Source: CAYPEL01 sp964409635
Lineage (GTDB): Bacteria > Pseudomonadota > Gammaproteobacteria > DSM-19610
Length of the DNA stretch: 5,247 nucleotides
NCBI GenBank assembly: GCA_964409635.1
Contig: CAYPEL010000179.1
Location: forward strand, 1 to 5,247
Direction of reading: 5' to 3'
This document shows, one piece after another, positions 1-5,241 of the stretch. Each line of letters opens with the position of its first letter. Position 1 is the stretch's first letter. Position numbers and translations under genes: made by a program. Below the pieces are notes generated by a model. That model saw only the letters and a program-made list of their open reading frames with translations. It did not search any database and was not told where the DNA came from.

Positions 1-1
1 A

Positions 2-130
2 ACCTGGGAAGGTCAGGAAGCAGGCAATACGGCTGACTTCATTTTCACAGCAGCTGTTCCTGTTCCTGCAGCACTCTGGCTGTTTGTTTCAGGCCTGTTA
101 GGCTTAGTGACTTTTGCGAGAAAACGTTAA
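2..130 (+). CDS. C-terminal end of a PEP-CTERM (VPVPA-type) exosortase substrate protein, partial
   Basis: Only the last 42 codons and the TAA stop are in the window; the gene begins to the left. The visible tail has the three parts of a PEP-CTERM sorting signal in order. There is a VPVPAALW motif about 23 residues from the end, where VPxPA replaces the classical PEP. A hydrophobic segment rich in Leu, Val and Gly (LFVSGLLGLVTF) follows. The end is the short basic tail ARKR. In this family, exosortase recognises the signal and cleaves it after export, so the protein is expected at the cell surface or in extracellular matrix. The upstream residues (TWEGQEAGNTADFIFTA) do not identify the passenger domain. 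A terminator follows 26 nt after the stop. The sorting signal is clear by eye; the protein's function is unknown. Confidence 0.85.
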   Translation, partial: TWEGQEAGNTADFIFTAAVPVPAALWLFVSGLLGLVTFARKR

Positions 131-150
131 CCCAATTTTTCTAAATCAAT

Positions 151-187
151 AAAAAAACCGGTGCTATCATAAGCGCCGGTTTTTTTT
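151..187 (+). terminator. Rho-independent terminator, probably bidirectional
   Basis: A 9-bp stem (157-165 pairing with 172-180, one G-T wobble) closes a 6-nt loop. It is followed by eight Ts (180-187) and preceded by seven As (151-157). It therefore reads as a hairpin with a U-tail on both strands. On the plus strand it ends the PEP-CTERM gene, whose stop is 26 nt upstream. On the minus strand it could stop transcripts running leftward from the tRNA-Thr unit, about 200 nt downstream of the tRNA. Confidence 0.9.
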
Positions 188-386
188 GCGGCGTAGTGAA
201 TGCAAATTTCATATGACACACCAATCCTATTATCATAAAAATATATATAGCCTGAAAAAAACGGCCTAACGTTGATCGTGGCAAGCACTCAGTTGTGTGA
301 GGCCACCGACCGGGCGCAAGACCAACTCTCCGGTTTCAGTCTGTATATTTGATCGGCGCATACTGAGGACTAAGTGCTTGATTAAA
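188..386. other. Gene-free spacer between the terminator and tRNA-Thr, with an imperfect long inverted repeat
   Basis: No convincing reading frame is present. The left part (about 215-260) is very AT-rich. From 282 to 380 there is a bulged inverted repeat. CAAGCA (282-287) pairs with TGCTTG (375-380), and CTCAGT (288-293) pairs with ACTGAG (362-367). A 7-nt bulge lies at 368-374 and a loop of about 68 nt at 294-361. On the minus strand, GGCCT (300-304) and AGGCC (263-267) could form a weak long-loop hairpin followed, after one G, by seven Ts (255-261), a poor terminator candidate for the tRNA transcript. The spacer could encode a small structured RNA or be scar sequence left by a rearrangement. 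Neither is proven. Confidence 0.4.
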
Positions 387-462
387 TGGAGCCGGAAACA
401 GGAGTCGAACCCGCGACATCCTCATTACAAGTGAGGCGCTCTACCAACTGAGCTATTCCGGC
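387..462 (-). tRNA. tRNA-Thr (anticodon UGU), CCA encoded
   Basis: The minus strand folds into a complete 76-nt cloverleaf. The acceptor stem has 7 perfect pairs (GCCGGAA with TTCCGGC). The D-arm is GCTC..GAGC with AGTTGGTA in the loop. The anticodon stem CCTCA/TGAGG closes the loop CTTGTAA, giving anticodon TGT at 427-429. The variable loop has 5 nt. The T-loop TTCGACT sits on a 5-bp stem containing two G-U pairs. The discriminator is U73 and the 3' CCA is genomically encoded (387-389). The anticodon reads ACA and other ACN threonine codons. This gene corresponds in position to thrU, the first tRNA after birA-coaA in Escherichia coli. The companion Tyr, Gly and Thr(GGU) tRNAs expected next are not seen. 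Confidence 0.97.
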
Positions 463-485
463 TTAGGGCTGTGCCTAAAGCGGGT

Positions 486-514
486 ATTGTATGAAAGCCT
501 GCCGGTTATGGCAA
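486..514 (-). promoter_or_regulatory. Sigma70-type promoter of tRNA-Thr
   Basis: On the minus strand, a -35 box TTGCCA (509-514) is separated by exactly 17 bp from a -10 box TACAAT (486-491); each matches consensus at 5 of 6 positions. The next bases, ACCCGC, give a GC-rich discriminator typical of stable-RNA promoters under stringent control. The predicted start near 479-480 leaves a leader of about 17 nt before the mature tRNA. That leader (463-478) contains a TTAGG/CCTAA hairpin abutting the RNase P site. The -35 box begins one base after the stop codon of the SPOR-like gene, so the tRNA has its own promoter immediately behind the protein operon. Confidence 0.75.
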
Positions 515-515
515 T

Positions 516-1214
516 TTATTCGCACCTAGCCTGGCGTACAGTGATTCCAGGACTTTCCTGAACGAAACTCTGCCACGCAGGACTAGTCTGTAAGGGTTGT
601 CCGGCGCCTTCTACATCCAGCCAATAGACTTGCTGTGGCCGGTAGTGGCGTCCAAGCTTGGCCTCATAGCCCATAGCAAGTAGCTGTTCCTGGCGCACAG
701 CAGCCTTGTACTGGTCTGAATATACCCCCAGTGAAATCATGTAATTTTTACCAAGATAATAGTCGCTCACTCCCTGCTCTTCGAGATCAGCGACAATAGC
801 GTGGGCATGGTCAGCGGGCATGGCAGGTAGATAGACCCAGTAACCTGCCGGTGTAGTAACGTTTCCTGTCCGCATCAGGAATTCATACTGCTGTTCACCG
901 AGCCAGTCGCTCAGCGTATTTGCTTGGCCTTTATCAGAAAGCGGTCCCATCGTCAGGCAGAAACGTTTTTTAAGCAACGCTTCGCTTAAGGTAGTATTGG
1001 CGTCTATGGTAATCAACTGGGATATTTGTTGCGCAGCTTTCACCGGCTGTTGAGCCGGCGCTACGAGCTTGCGCTCACTCAGGAGCACAACTGGTTTTAT
1101 GTCCTGCGGTAATGCTGGCAACCGGCTGAGGTATACGGTTTCACTGTCAACCGCTGGGTACAAGAAAAAGAAGGCCACATTAGCGAGGAGTAAAAATCCA
1201 ATTAAGTAACGCAT
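516..1214 (-). CDS. Membrane-anchored protein with two SPOR-like repeats
   Basis: This is a 232-aa protein. Residues 1-21 form a short basic start and a strongly hydrophobic helix (RYLIGFLLLANVAFFFLY). No clear cleavage or lipobox motif is seen, so it is probably a signal anchor with the rest in the periplasm. A low-complexity linker (about 22-80) leads to two stretches with the SPOR pattern of an aromatic-x-Leu-x-x-Gly strand, a helix and a second strand: about 85-130 (FCLTMGPLSD to YWVYLP) and about 158-201 (YMISLGVYSD to VYWLDV). SPOR domains typically bind denuded glycan strands of septal peptidoglycan, but binding by this protein is inferred. The ATG lies inside the end of coaX (13-bp overlap), pointing to translational coupling. 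A SPOR-domain gene between coaX and tRNA genes is a recurrent gammaproteobacterial arrangement. The first repeat is the more divergent. Confidence 0.8.
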   Translation of the reverse strand: MRYLIGFLLLANVAFFFLYPAVDSETVYLSRLPALPQDIKPVVLLSERKLVAPAQQPVKAAQQISQLITIDANTTLSEALLKKRFCLTMGPLSDKGQANTLSDWLGEQQYEFLMRTGNVTTPAGYWVYLPAMPADHAHAIVADLEEQGVSDYYLGKNYMISLGVYSDQYKAAVRQEQLLAMGYEAKLGRHYRPQQVYWLDVEGAGQPLQTSPAWQSFVQESPGITVRQARCE

Positions 1215-1960
1215 TCAATTTCACTAGCAAAAATCTGCAGACCTTTTAGCACCAGGTCAGGCTCATGTACCGGTTGAGTACTCAGCAGAGGTAAGATACG
1301 CGCCGTATCACCCCCGGTGAGAATATGCACTGATGAACGGCCAAGTTCAGGTGCAATATCGTTATACACACGGTCTATCAGGGCAACGGCTGCAAACAAA
1401 GTACCACCCTGCACTGCGGATTCGGTATCCCGTCCTAGCAGCGAAACATCCTGTTGGCTCTCTTCATCTAGTTCAATACCCGATGCTTCACGGTTTAACG
1501 CCGACACCATCATATCTAGGCCTGGTACGATCAGACCGCCAAGGTGTTTGCCATCAGCCGCCAGTGCTTCAATCGTTATCGCGGTTCCGCAGTCGACGAT
1601 GCAAACCGGCGCAGCGTATAAATTGTGTGCCGCAATCAGGCAAGCCCAGCGATCCACACCCAGCCGTTCGATATTCTGGTAGGCGTTTGTAACACCACAA
1701 CTTTGACTCTCTGTTTGCAGGAATTCAGGATCAACCTTCCAACGCCGTTTGACCCAGGTTTTAACGGATTTGGTATAATCCTCACCTGCCACACAGGAAA
1801 TAATGACCCGTTCAGGCGTTTCCAGATCTTTCCACGCAGGACGCGCAATATCCTTGAATGCACGGGTTCCGCGTAACATGGGTTCACCTGTACGCCAATC
1901 ACCCTCGTCCGCCAGCGCCCACTTTATCCGGCTGTTACCTATATCAATGAGTAACATCAT
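1202..1960 (-). CDS. coaX: Type III pantothenate kinase
   Basis: This cytoplasmic enzyme of the ASKHA fold phosphorylates pantothenate with ATP, the first step of coenzyme A synthesis. At 252 aa it has the usual family length. Visible motifs are: the N-terminal phosphate-binding DIGNS (6-10) followed by RIKW; GVDRW (101-105), the GxDR segment near the pantothenate pocket; DCGTAIT (123-129), the second phosphate/metal site; GGLIVPG (141-147); TES (179-181); and GGD (216-218). No residue expected to be essential is obviously missing. Its start overlaps the birA stop as ATGA (1957-1960). A second in-frame ATG follows directly, so translation could begin at either Met. Type III enzymes are typically not feedback-inhibited by CoA and do not need the K+-independent CoaA fold used by enterics, whose coaA occupies the same chromosomal slot. 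It is the second gene of the birA-coaX-SPOR operon. Confidence 0.95.
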   Translation of the reverse strand: MMLLIDIGNSRIKWALADEGDWRTGEPMLRGTRAFKDIARPAWKDLETPERVIISCVAGEDYTKSVKTWVKRRWKVDPEFLQTESQSCGVTNAYQNIERLGVDRWACLIAAHNLYAAPVCIVDCGTAITIEALAADGKHLGGLIVPGLDMMVSALNREASGIELDEESQQDVSLLGRDTESAVQGGTLFAAVALIDRVYNDIAPELGRSSVHILTGGDTARILPLLSTQPVHEPDLVLKGLQIFASEIECVT

Positions 1961-2934
1961 CCCGCAAGACGCACGCTGATTTCACCGCTATGGTAACTTT
2001 TAGTGCTCCCCTGGGAACTCACTTGTAAACCTCCATGCTCATCGATACCACAAACCTTCCCCAGTATTGTCCCTTGTCCAGTATGCAAACTCACCGTCTG
2101 TCCAGCGATGACATCGAAGCGGCGCCATTCTTCCAGGAACGGTGCCAACCCTTGTTGTGAAAATTCCTGCAGCATACGAATCATTTCGTTGAGCAGGACA
2201 GCCGCGAGTAAATTACGGCTGATGTTATTCTCTATAGTCGACAAATCACTCCAGCGCTGACTGATATTTCCGGCAACCTGGCTGGGCATTTTCATATTGA
2301 CACCTGCACCAATAATGACCGAGCAGGGGCCGCTGCTTTCTCCCACCATATCCACGAGTATACCTGCCAGTTTGCCTCCGTTGAGTAATATATCATTCGG
2401 CCATTTCAAACCCGCACCGCGTATACCGGTAGCTCTCAGCGCACGGATGACAGCCACCCCGGCTGCAAGGCTAAGGCCGGATAAACCACCCGGTACATCG
2501 TCAAACCCCCAGGCCAGTGAAAAATAAAGATTTGAGCCATATGGAGATACCCATTGCCTGCCACGCCTGCCCCGGCCAGCCCGCTGCCATTCGGCCAAAC
2601 ATGCGTGGGCCCGGCCTGGCTGCACCGGGAGAGCACGGTGTATAAGGTGGTCACTGGTGGAGTCCAGCGCCTTCACAACTTCAAACGTATCCAGACAAGC
2701 AGAAAACTCGGGCGCAATTGAGTACGCTATGGCCGCCTGATCCAGCAACTCCAATGCAGATGACAAGCGGTAACCCCGGCCGCGTACGGCATGCACATCC
2801 AGGCCAAGTTCATCCAATGAACGTATCTGCTTCCAAACGGCCGCCCGGCTGATACCCAGCCGCTGCCCCAGAAACTCTCCGGAATGAAAAGCACCATCAG
2901 CCAATAGCTGGATGAGTTGATACCGGGTTTTCAT
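1957..2934 (-). CDS. birA: Biotin--[acetyl-CoA-carboxylase] ligase / biotin operon repressor
   Basis: BirA makes biotinyl-5'-AMP and transfers biotin to the carrier lysine of biotin-dependent carboxylases such as AccB. Long forms also bind DNA as a biotin-responsive repressor. This 325-aa protein is a long form. An N-terminal winged helix (about 1-58) includes the recognition helix SRAAVWKQIRSL (29-40) and wing GRGYRL (52-57). The catalytic core carries DSTS (91-94), the biotinyl-AMP loop GRGRRGR (120-126), KWPND (177-181), GGKLAGIL (186-193, with Lys188 in the family's catalytic position) and GAGVNM (209-214). A small SH3-like C-terminal domain occupies about 275-325. The start is supported because the N-terminus aligns with E. 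coli BirA through the FHSGE and SRAA segments. No strong ribosome-binding site or promoter box stands out upstream. It is the first gene of the minus-strand operon. Confidence 0.96.
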   Translation of the reverse strand: MKTRYQLIQLLADGAFHSGEFLGQRLGISRAAVWKQIRSLDELGLDVHAVRGRGYRLSSALELLDQAAIAYSIAPEFSACLDTFEVVKALDSTSDHLIHRALPVQPGRAHACLAEWQRAGRGRRGRQWVSPYGSNLYFSLAWGFDDVPGGLSGLSLAAGVAVIRALRATGIRGAGLKWPNDILLNGGKLAGILVDMVGESSGPCSVIIGAGVNMKMPSQVAGNISQRWSDLSTIENNISRNLLAAVLLNEMIRMLQEFSQQGLAPFLEEWRRFDVIAGQTVSLHTGQGTILGKVCGIDEHGGLQVSSQGSTKSYHSGEISVRLAG

Positions 2935-2984
2935 GCAGGCAGTTTACCACAGGCGCTTATTTAGCTAGCAGATAAACACTTGTA

Positions 2985-3007
2985 TCTACAAATACGTACG
3001 TTGATTA
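2985..3007 (+). repeat. Copy 1 of a 23-bp direct repeat overlapping the left arm of the palindromic element
   Basis: This segment begins TCTACAAA and ends GTACGTTGATTA. It matches 5209-5231 at 20 of 23 positions without gaps; the three differences are adjacent (2993-2995). It includes 11 bases outside the palindrome arm and the first 12 bases of the arm. The two copies bracket the aldolase-SDR gene in the same orientation. Confidence 0.7.
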
Positions 3008-3112
3008 TACGGCATGCTGTTTACAGACCATCAGCAGCAGGGATGCTGCCGTTGAGCGCACAGGAATGTTTCACAGCGGGTCTGTAAACAGCATGCCGCA
3101 GAATCAACGTAC
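2996..3112. repeat. 117-bp palindromic intergenic element with 34-nt inverted arms
   Basis: The left arm 2996-3029 and right arm 3079-3112 are complementary at 32 of 34 positions (mismatches 3007/3101 and 3009/3099). Both arms start from the outside with GTACGTTGATT. The 49-nt core (3030-3078) contains a 6-bp hairpin with a GGGA loop (3034-3049). It also holds two related short units, CAGGGATG..AGCG (3038-3058) and CAGGAATG..AGCG (3061-3078). The element sits in the birA/aldolase-SDR divergent spacer, 61 bp from the birA start codon and 106 bp from the other gene's start. There is no U-tract, so it is not a simple terminator. No flanking target duplication is evident. It is most likely a MITE- or REP-like dispersed repeat; a structured regulatory RNA is an alternative. 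Confidence 0.85.
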
Positions 3113-3116
3113 TGCT

Positions 3117-3135
3117 TGGTAATTTTCAATTACCA
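3117..3135. promoter_or_regulatory. Perfect 8-bp palindrome, candidate operator upstream of the aldolase-SDR gene
   Basis: TGGTAATT (3117-3124) and AATTACCA (3128-3135) are perfect inverted repeats separated by TTC. The site begins four bases beyond the palindromic element and about 84 bp before the plus-strand start codon. It has the size and symmetry of a dimeric repressor site. It is also a weak RNA hairpin, but AT-rich and with no U-tract. No convincing promoter can be fixed around it: TAAAAT (3179-3184) is a possible -10 box, but it lacks a good -35. The role is inferred from position and symmetry only. Confidence 0.4.
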
Positions 3136-3218
3136 GCTTCAGCTTTGCCCTGATTCGCTTTATTAGGCCGCTATTGATTAAAATTGCCTACTCATAACAA
3201 CACAGAGACCTGCTCACG

Positions 3219-5195
3219 ATGAAAAGTCGATGGAATGAAACAGAGGCCGGAAAATGCGCTGATGATCCGCTGAAATTGCGTGTTTACAGTTCACGATTGA
3301 TAGGACAGGATGCTGATCTGGTGTTACACGGCGGCGGCAACACGTCGGTGAAGTCCCAGCTGACTAACCTGTTCGGAGATAGAGAAGAGGTGCTGTTCGT
3401 CAAGGGCAGTGGCTGGGATCTGGCAACCATTGAAGCACCTGGATTTACGCCCGTAAAACTCGACACACTCAAGCGTCTGGCAACGCTGGAAACCCTGTCT
3501 GACACTGAAATGGTAAAACAACAACGCGCTGCCACACTGGAGCCGTCTGCACCTAACCCATCTGTAGAAGCCATACTGCACGCCATCATCCCCTTCAGGT
3601 TTGTCGATCATACGCACGCCGATGCGGTGGTGACATTGACCAATACACCCGGTGGCGAAGCACGTATACAAAAGATATACGGTGATCGCGTACTCGTGAT
3701 TCCCTATGTTATGCCAGGATTCATCCTGGCGAAGAAAATCGCCGCAATGACGAAAAATCTGGACTGGTCTCAGTATGAAGGCATGGTTCTAATGAGCCAT
3801 GGTATTTTTTCGTTTCATGATGACGCAAAAGTCAGTTACGAACGCATGATTAAACTGGTCAATGAAGCAGAGCAATACTTGCACAGCAAGGGCGCCTGGG
3901 AGGCTGCCAATGCCAGCGGAATCAACGCTAGCTTTAACCCGTTGCAGCTTGCAGAACTAAGGCAACTGGTTAGCCACGCCGCCGGAAAACCCATGCTGGC
4001 AAAGTTGGCTGACAGTGTGGCTGCACGCGGCTTTTCGCAGCTAAAAAATGTCACCTCCATCTCCACCCGTGGTCCGTTGACGCCGGATCATGTCATCCGT
4101 ACAAAACAAAAGCCATTAGTTGTAAGCGGTGACATTAAGGCCGCAACGCAAAAGTATGTTGAAAACTACCAAACATATTTTAACGCTGAAACAACGGGTG
4201 AGCTAACTTGCCTTGATCCAGCACCACGCTGGGCAGTCTGGCCATCTATAGGCACTATCGCATTTGATTCCTCTACAAAGGCTACCGGCATTATCAGTGA
4301 CATCGTTGAACATACAGTGCGTTGCATTCAGTGGGCCGAACACCTTGGTGGCTGGAATGCACTCCCCAATAAAGCTATTTTTGAGATTGAATACTGGGAG
4401 CTGGAGCAGGCAAAACTAAAGAAAAGCAGCAATCGCCCTGTGTTTCAGGGTCAAGTAGCACTTGTCAGCGGAGCGGCCAGTGGCATCGGACAGGCCTGCG
4501 TTGACCGTTTACTGGTACAAGGCGCAGCCGTTATTGCACTGGATATCAATCCAAATATAACAACATTATTTAATGCAGCAAATGCGCTGGGTCTGGTTTG
4601 TGATTTACGTAAAACAAATGACATCAGACGCTGCATTGAACAAGCGATTAAGGCATTTGGTGGTATTGATATACTGGTCAGCAACGCGGGGACTTTTCCA
4701 TCCAGCCAGTCTATTGCGGAAATGGACGATGCCGCCTGGGATGCCAGCATCAGCATGAACCTGACAAGCCACCAGCGTTTATTGAAAGCCTGTATACCTT
4801 ATTTAAAACTGGGCATTAACCCCGCCGTGGTTATTATTGGTTCAAAAAACGTACCTGCTCCGGGGCCAGGTGCCTCAGCTTATTCAGCTGCCAAAGCCGG
4901 GCTTAATCAGTTGGCCCGAATCGCTGCCATGGAACTTGCCACTGACGGTGTGCGTGTAAATATTACTCACCCGGACGCCGTGTTTGATACGGCTATCTGG
5001 AATGATGACATATTACAAGCACGCGCTGAGCATTACGGAATGACTGTCCAAGAATATAAAACCAAAAATTTGCTGCAAACAGAAATTACATCCGTCGATG
5101 TTGCCGATCTGGTCTGTACGATGGCGGGGCCGGTATTTTCAAAAACGACAGGCGCTCAGATTCCTATCGACGGTGGGAATGATCGTGTGATCTGA
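3219..5195 (+). CDS. Bifunctional class II aldolase / short-chain dehydrogenase
   Basis: This is a 658-aa fusion. Residues about 15-230 form a class II (zinc) aldolase/epimerase domain. It shows the phosphate-binding loop HGGGNTS (37-43), the catalytic Glu117 in SVEAILH, and zinc ligands His131 and His133 (HTHADA) with His194 (MSHGIF). Residues about 410-655 form a classical SDR. It shows SGAASGIG (417-424), Asp442 after strand 2 suggesting NAD(H), SNAG (488-491), Asn514, and the catalytic Ser542, Tyr555 and Lys559 (YSAAK), ending near DGG (651-653). All catalytic residues are present in both halves. The layout matches the family of bifunctional rhamnulose-1-phosphate aldolase/lactaldehyde dehydrogenase-like proteins (RhaEW/YuxG type, usually somewhat longer). 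The likely chemistry is retro-aldol cleavage of a keto-sugar phosphate followed by redox of the aldehyde, but the substrate is not determined. The ATG has only a weak Shine-Dalgarno (GAGA, 3205-3208). No partner gene is visible. Confidence 0.9.
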   Translation: MKSRWNETEAGKCADDPLKLRVYSSRLIGQDADLVLHGGGNTSVKSQLTNLFGDREEVLFVKGSGWDLATIEAPGFTPVKLDTLKRLATLETLSDTEMVKQQRAATLEPSAPNPSVEAILHAIIPFRFVDHTHADAVVTLTNTPGGEARIQKIYGDRVLVIPYVMPGFILAKKIAAMTKNLDWSQYEGMVLMSHGIFSFHDDAKVSYERMIKLVNEAEQYLHSKGAWEAANASGINASFNPLQLAELRQLVSHAAGKPMLAKLADSVAARGFSQLKNVTSISTRGPLTPDHVIRTKQKPLVVSGDIKAATQKYVENYQTYFNAETTGELTCLDPAPRWAVWPSIGTIAFDSSTKATGIISDIVEHTVRCIQWAEHLGGWNALPNKAIFEIEYWELEQAKLKKSSNRPVFQGQVALVSGAASGIGQACVDRLLVQGAAVIALDINPNITTLFNAANALGLVCDLRKTNDIRRCIEQAIKAFGGIDILVSNAGTFPSSQSIAEMDDAAWDASISMNLTSHQRLLKACIPYLKLGINPAVVIIGSKNVPAPGPGASAYSAAKAGLNQLARIAAMELATDGVRVNITHPDAVFDTAIWNDDILQARAEHYGMTVQEYKTKNLLQTEITSVDVADLVCTMAGPVFSKTTGAQIPIDGGNDRVI

Positions 5196-5208
5196 CAAGC
5201 AATGCTAT

Positions 5209-5231
5209 TCTACAAAATAGTACGTTGATTA
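5209..5231 (+). repeat. Copy 2 of the 23-bp direct repeat, downstream of the aldolase-SDR gene
   Basis: This copy starts 13 bases after the aldolase-SDR stop codon and matches 2985-3007 at 20 of 23 positions, ending in the GTACGTTGATTA word. Beyond 5231 the sequence no longer follows the arm of the palindromic element. It is therefore either only the outer end of that family or a different family member continuing past the window edge. Confidence 0.65.
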
Positions 5232-5241
5232 CCCTGGTAAT
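5228..5241. repeat. Small inverted repeat ATTACC-CT-GGTAAT
   Basis: A perfect 6-bp inverted repeat with a 2-bp spacer starts inside copy 2 of the direct repeat. It uses the same ATTACC/GGTAAT half-sites as the palindrome at 3117-3135, but in the opposite arrangement. It lies in the last bases of the window, so what follows it is unknown. It could be a regulatory site for a next gene or chance; nothing resembling a terminator for the aldolase-SDR gene is seen here. Confidence 0.3.

Noticed and set aside
300..345. GC-rich stretch as a c-di-GMP (GEMM) riboswitch
   Set aside because: A short GCGCAAG-like resemblance is visible, but the conserved GEMM helices cannot be assembled and there is no downstream gene in the right orientation.
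264..386. GCCTAAC at 264-270 as the start of an integron attC site
   Set aside because: It fits RYYYAAC, but no complementary GTTAGGC-type box is found at a suitable distance on the plus strand, and no integron gene is present.
387..462. tRNA-Thr as an integrase attachment site
   Set aside because: No duplicate of the tRNA 3' end was found elsewhere in the window and no integrase gene is present.
1317..1902. Overlapping plus- and minus-strand reading frames within coaX
   Set aside because: They lie inside a well-supported gene in other frames, and their translations show no recognisable domain or plausible start context.
2980..2991. TTGTA-TC-TACAA inverted repeat upstream of birA, and TGTTTACAGACC/GGTCTGTAAACA in the palindrome arms, as possible BirA operators
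   Set aside because: The BirA operator has TTGTAAACC and GGTTTACAA half-sites about 15 bp apart. Here the first repeat is too short, and in the second the half-sites differ in sequence, are in the wrong order and are about 49 bp apart.
3284..4758. Alternative frames inside the aldolase-SDR gene
   Set aside because: The sense frame carries complete aldolase and dehydrogenase motifs; the others are shadow frames without motifs.
5205..5220. CTATT/AATAG hairpin as a terminator for the aldolase-SDR gene
   Set aside because: The stem is only 5 AT-rich pairs and is not followed by a T-run.
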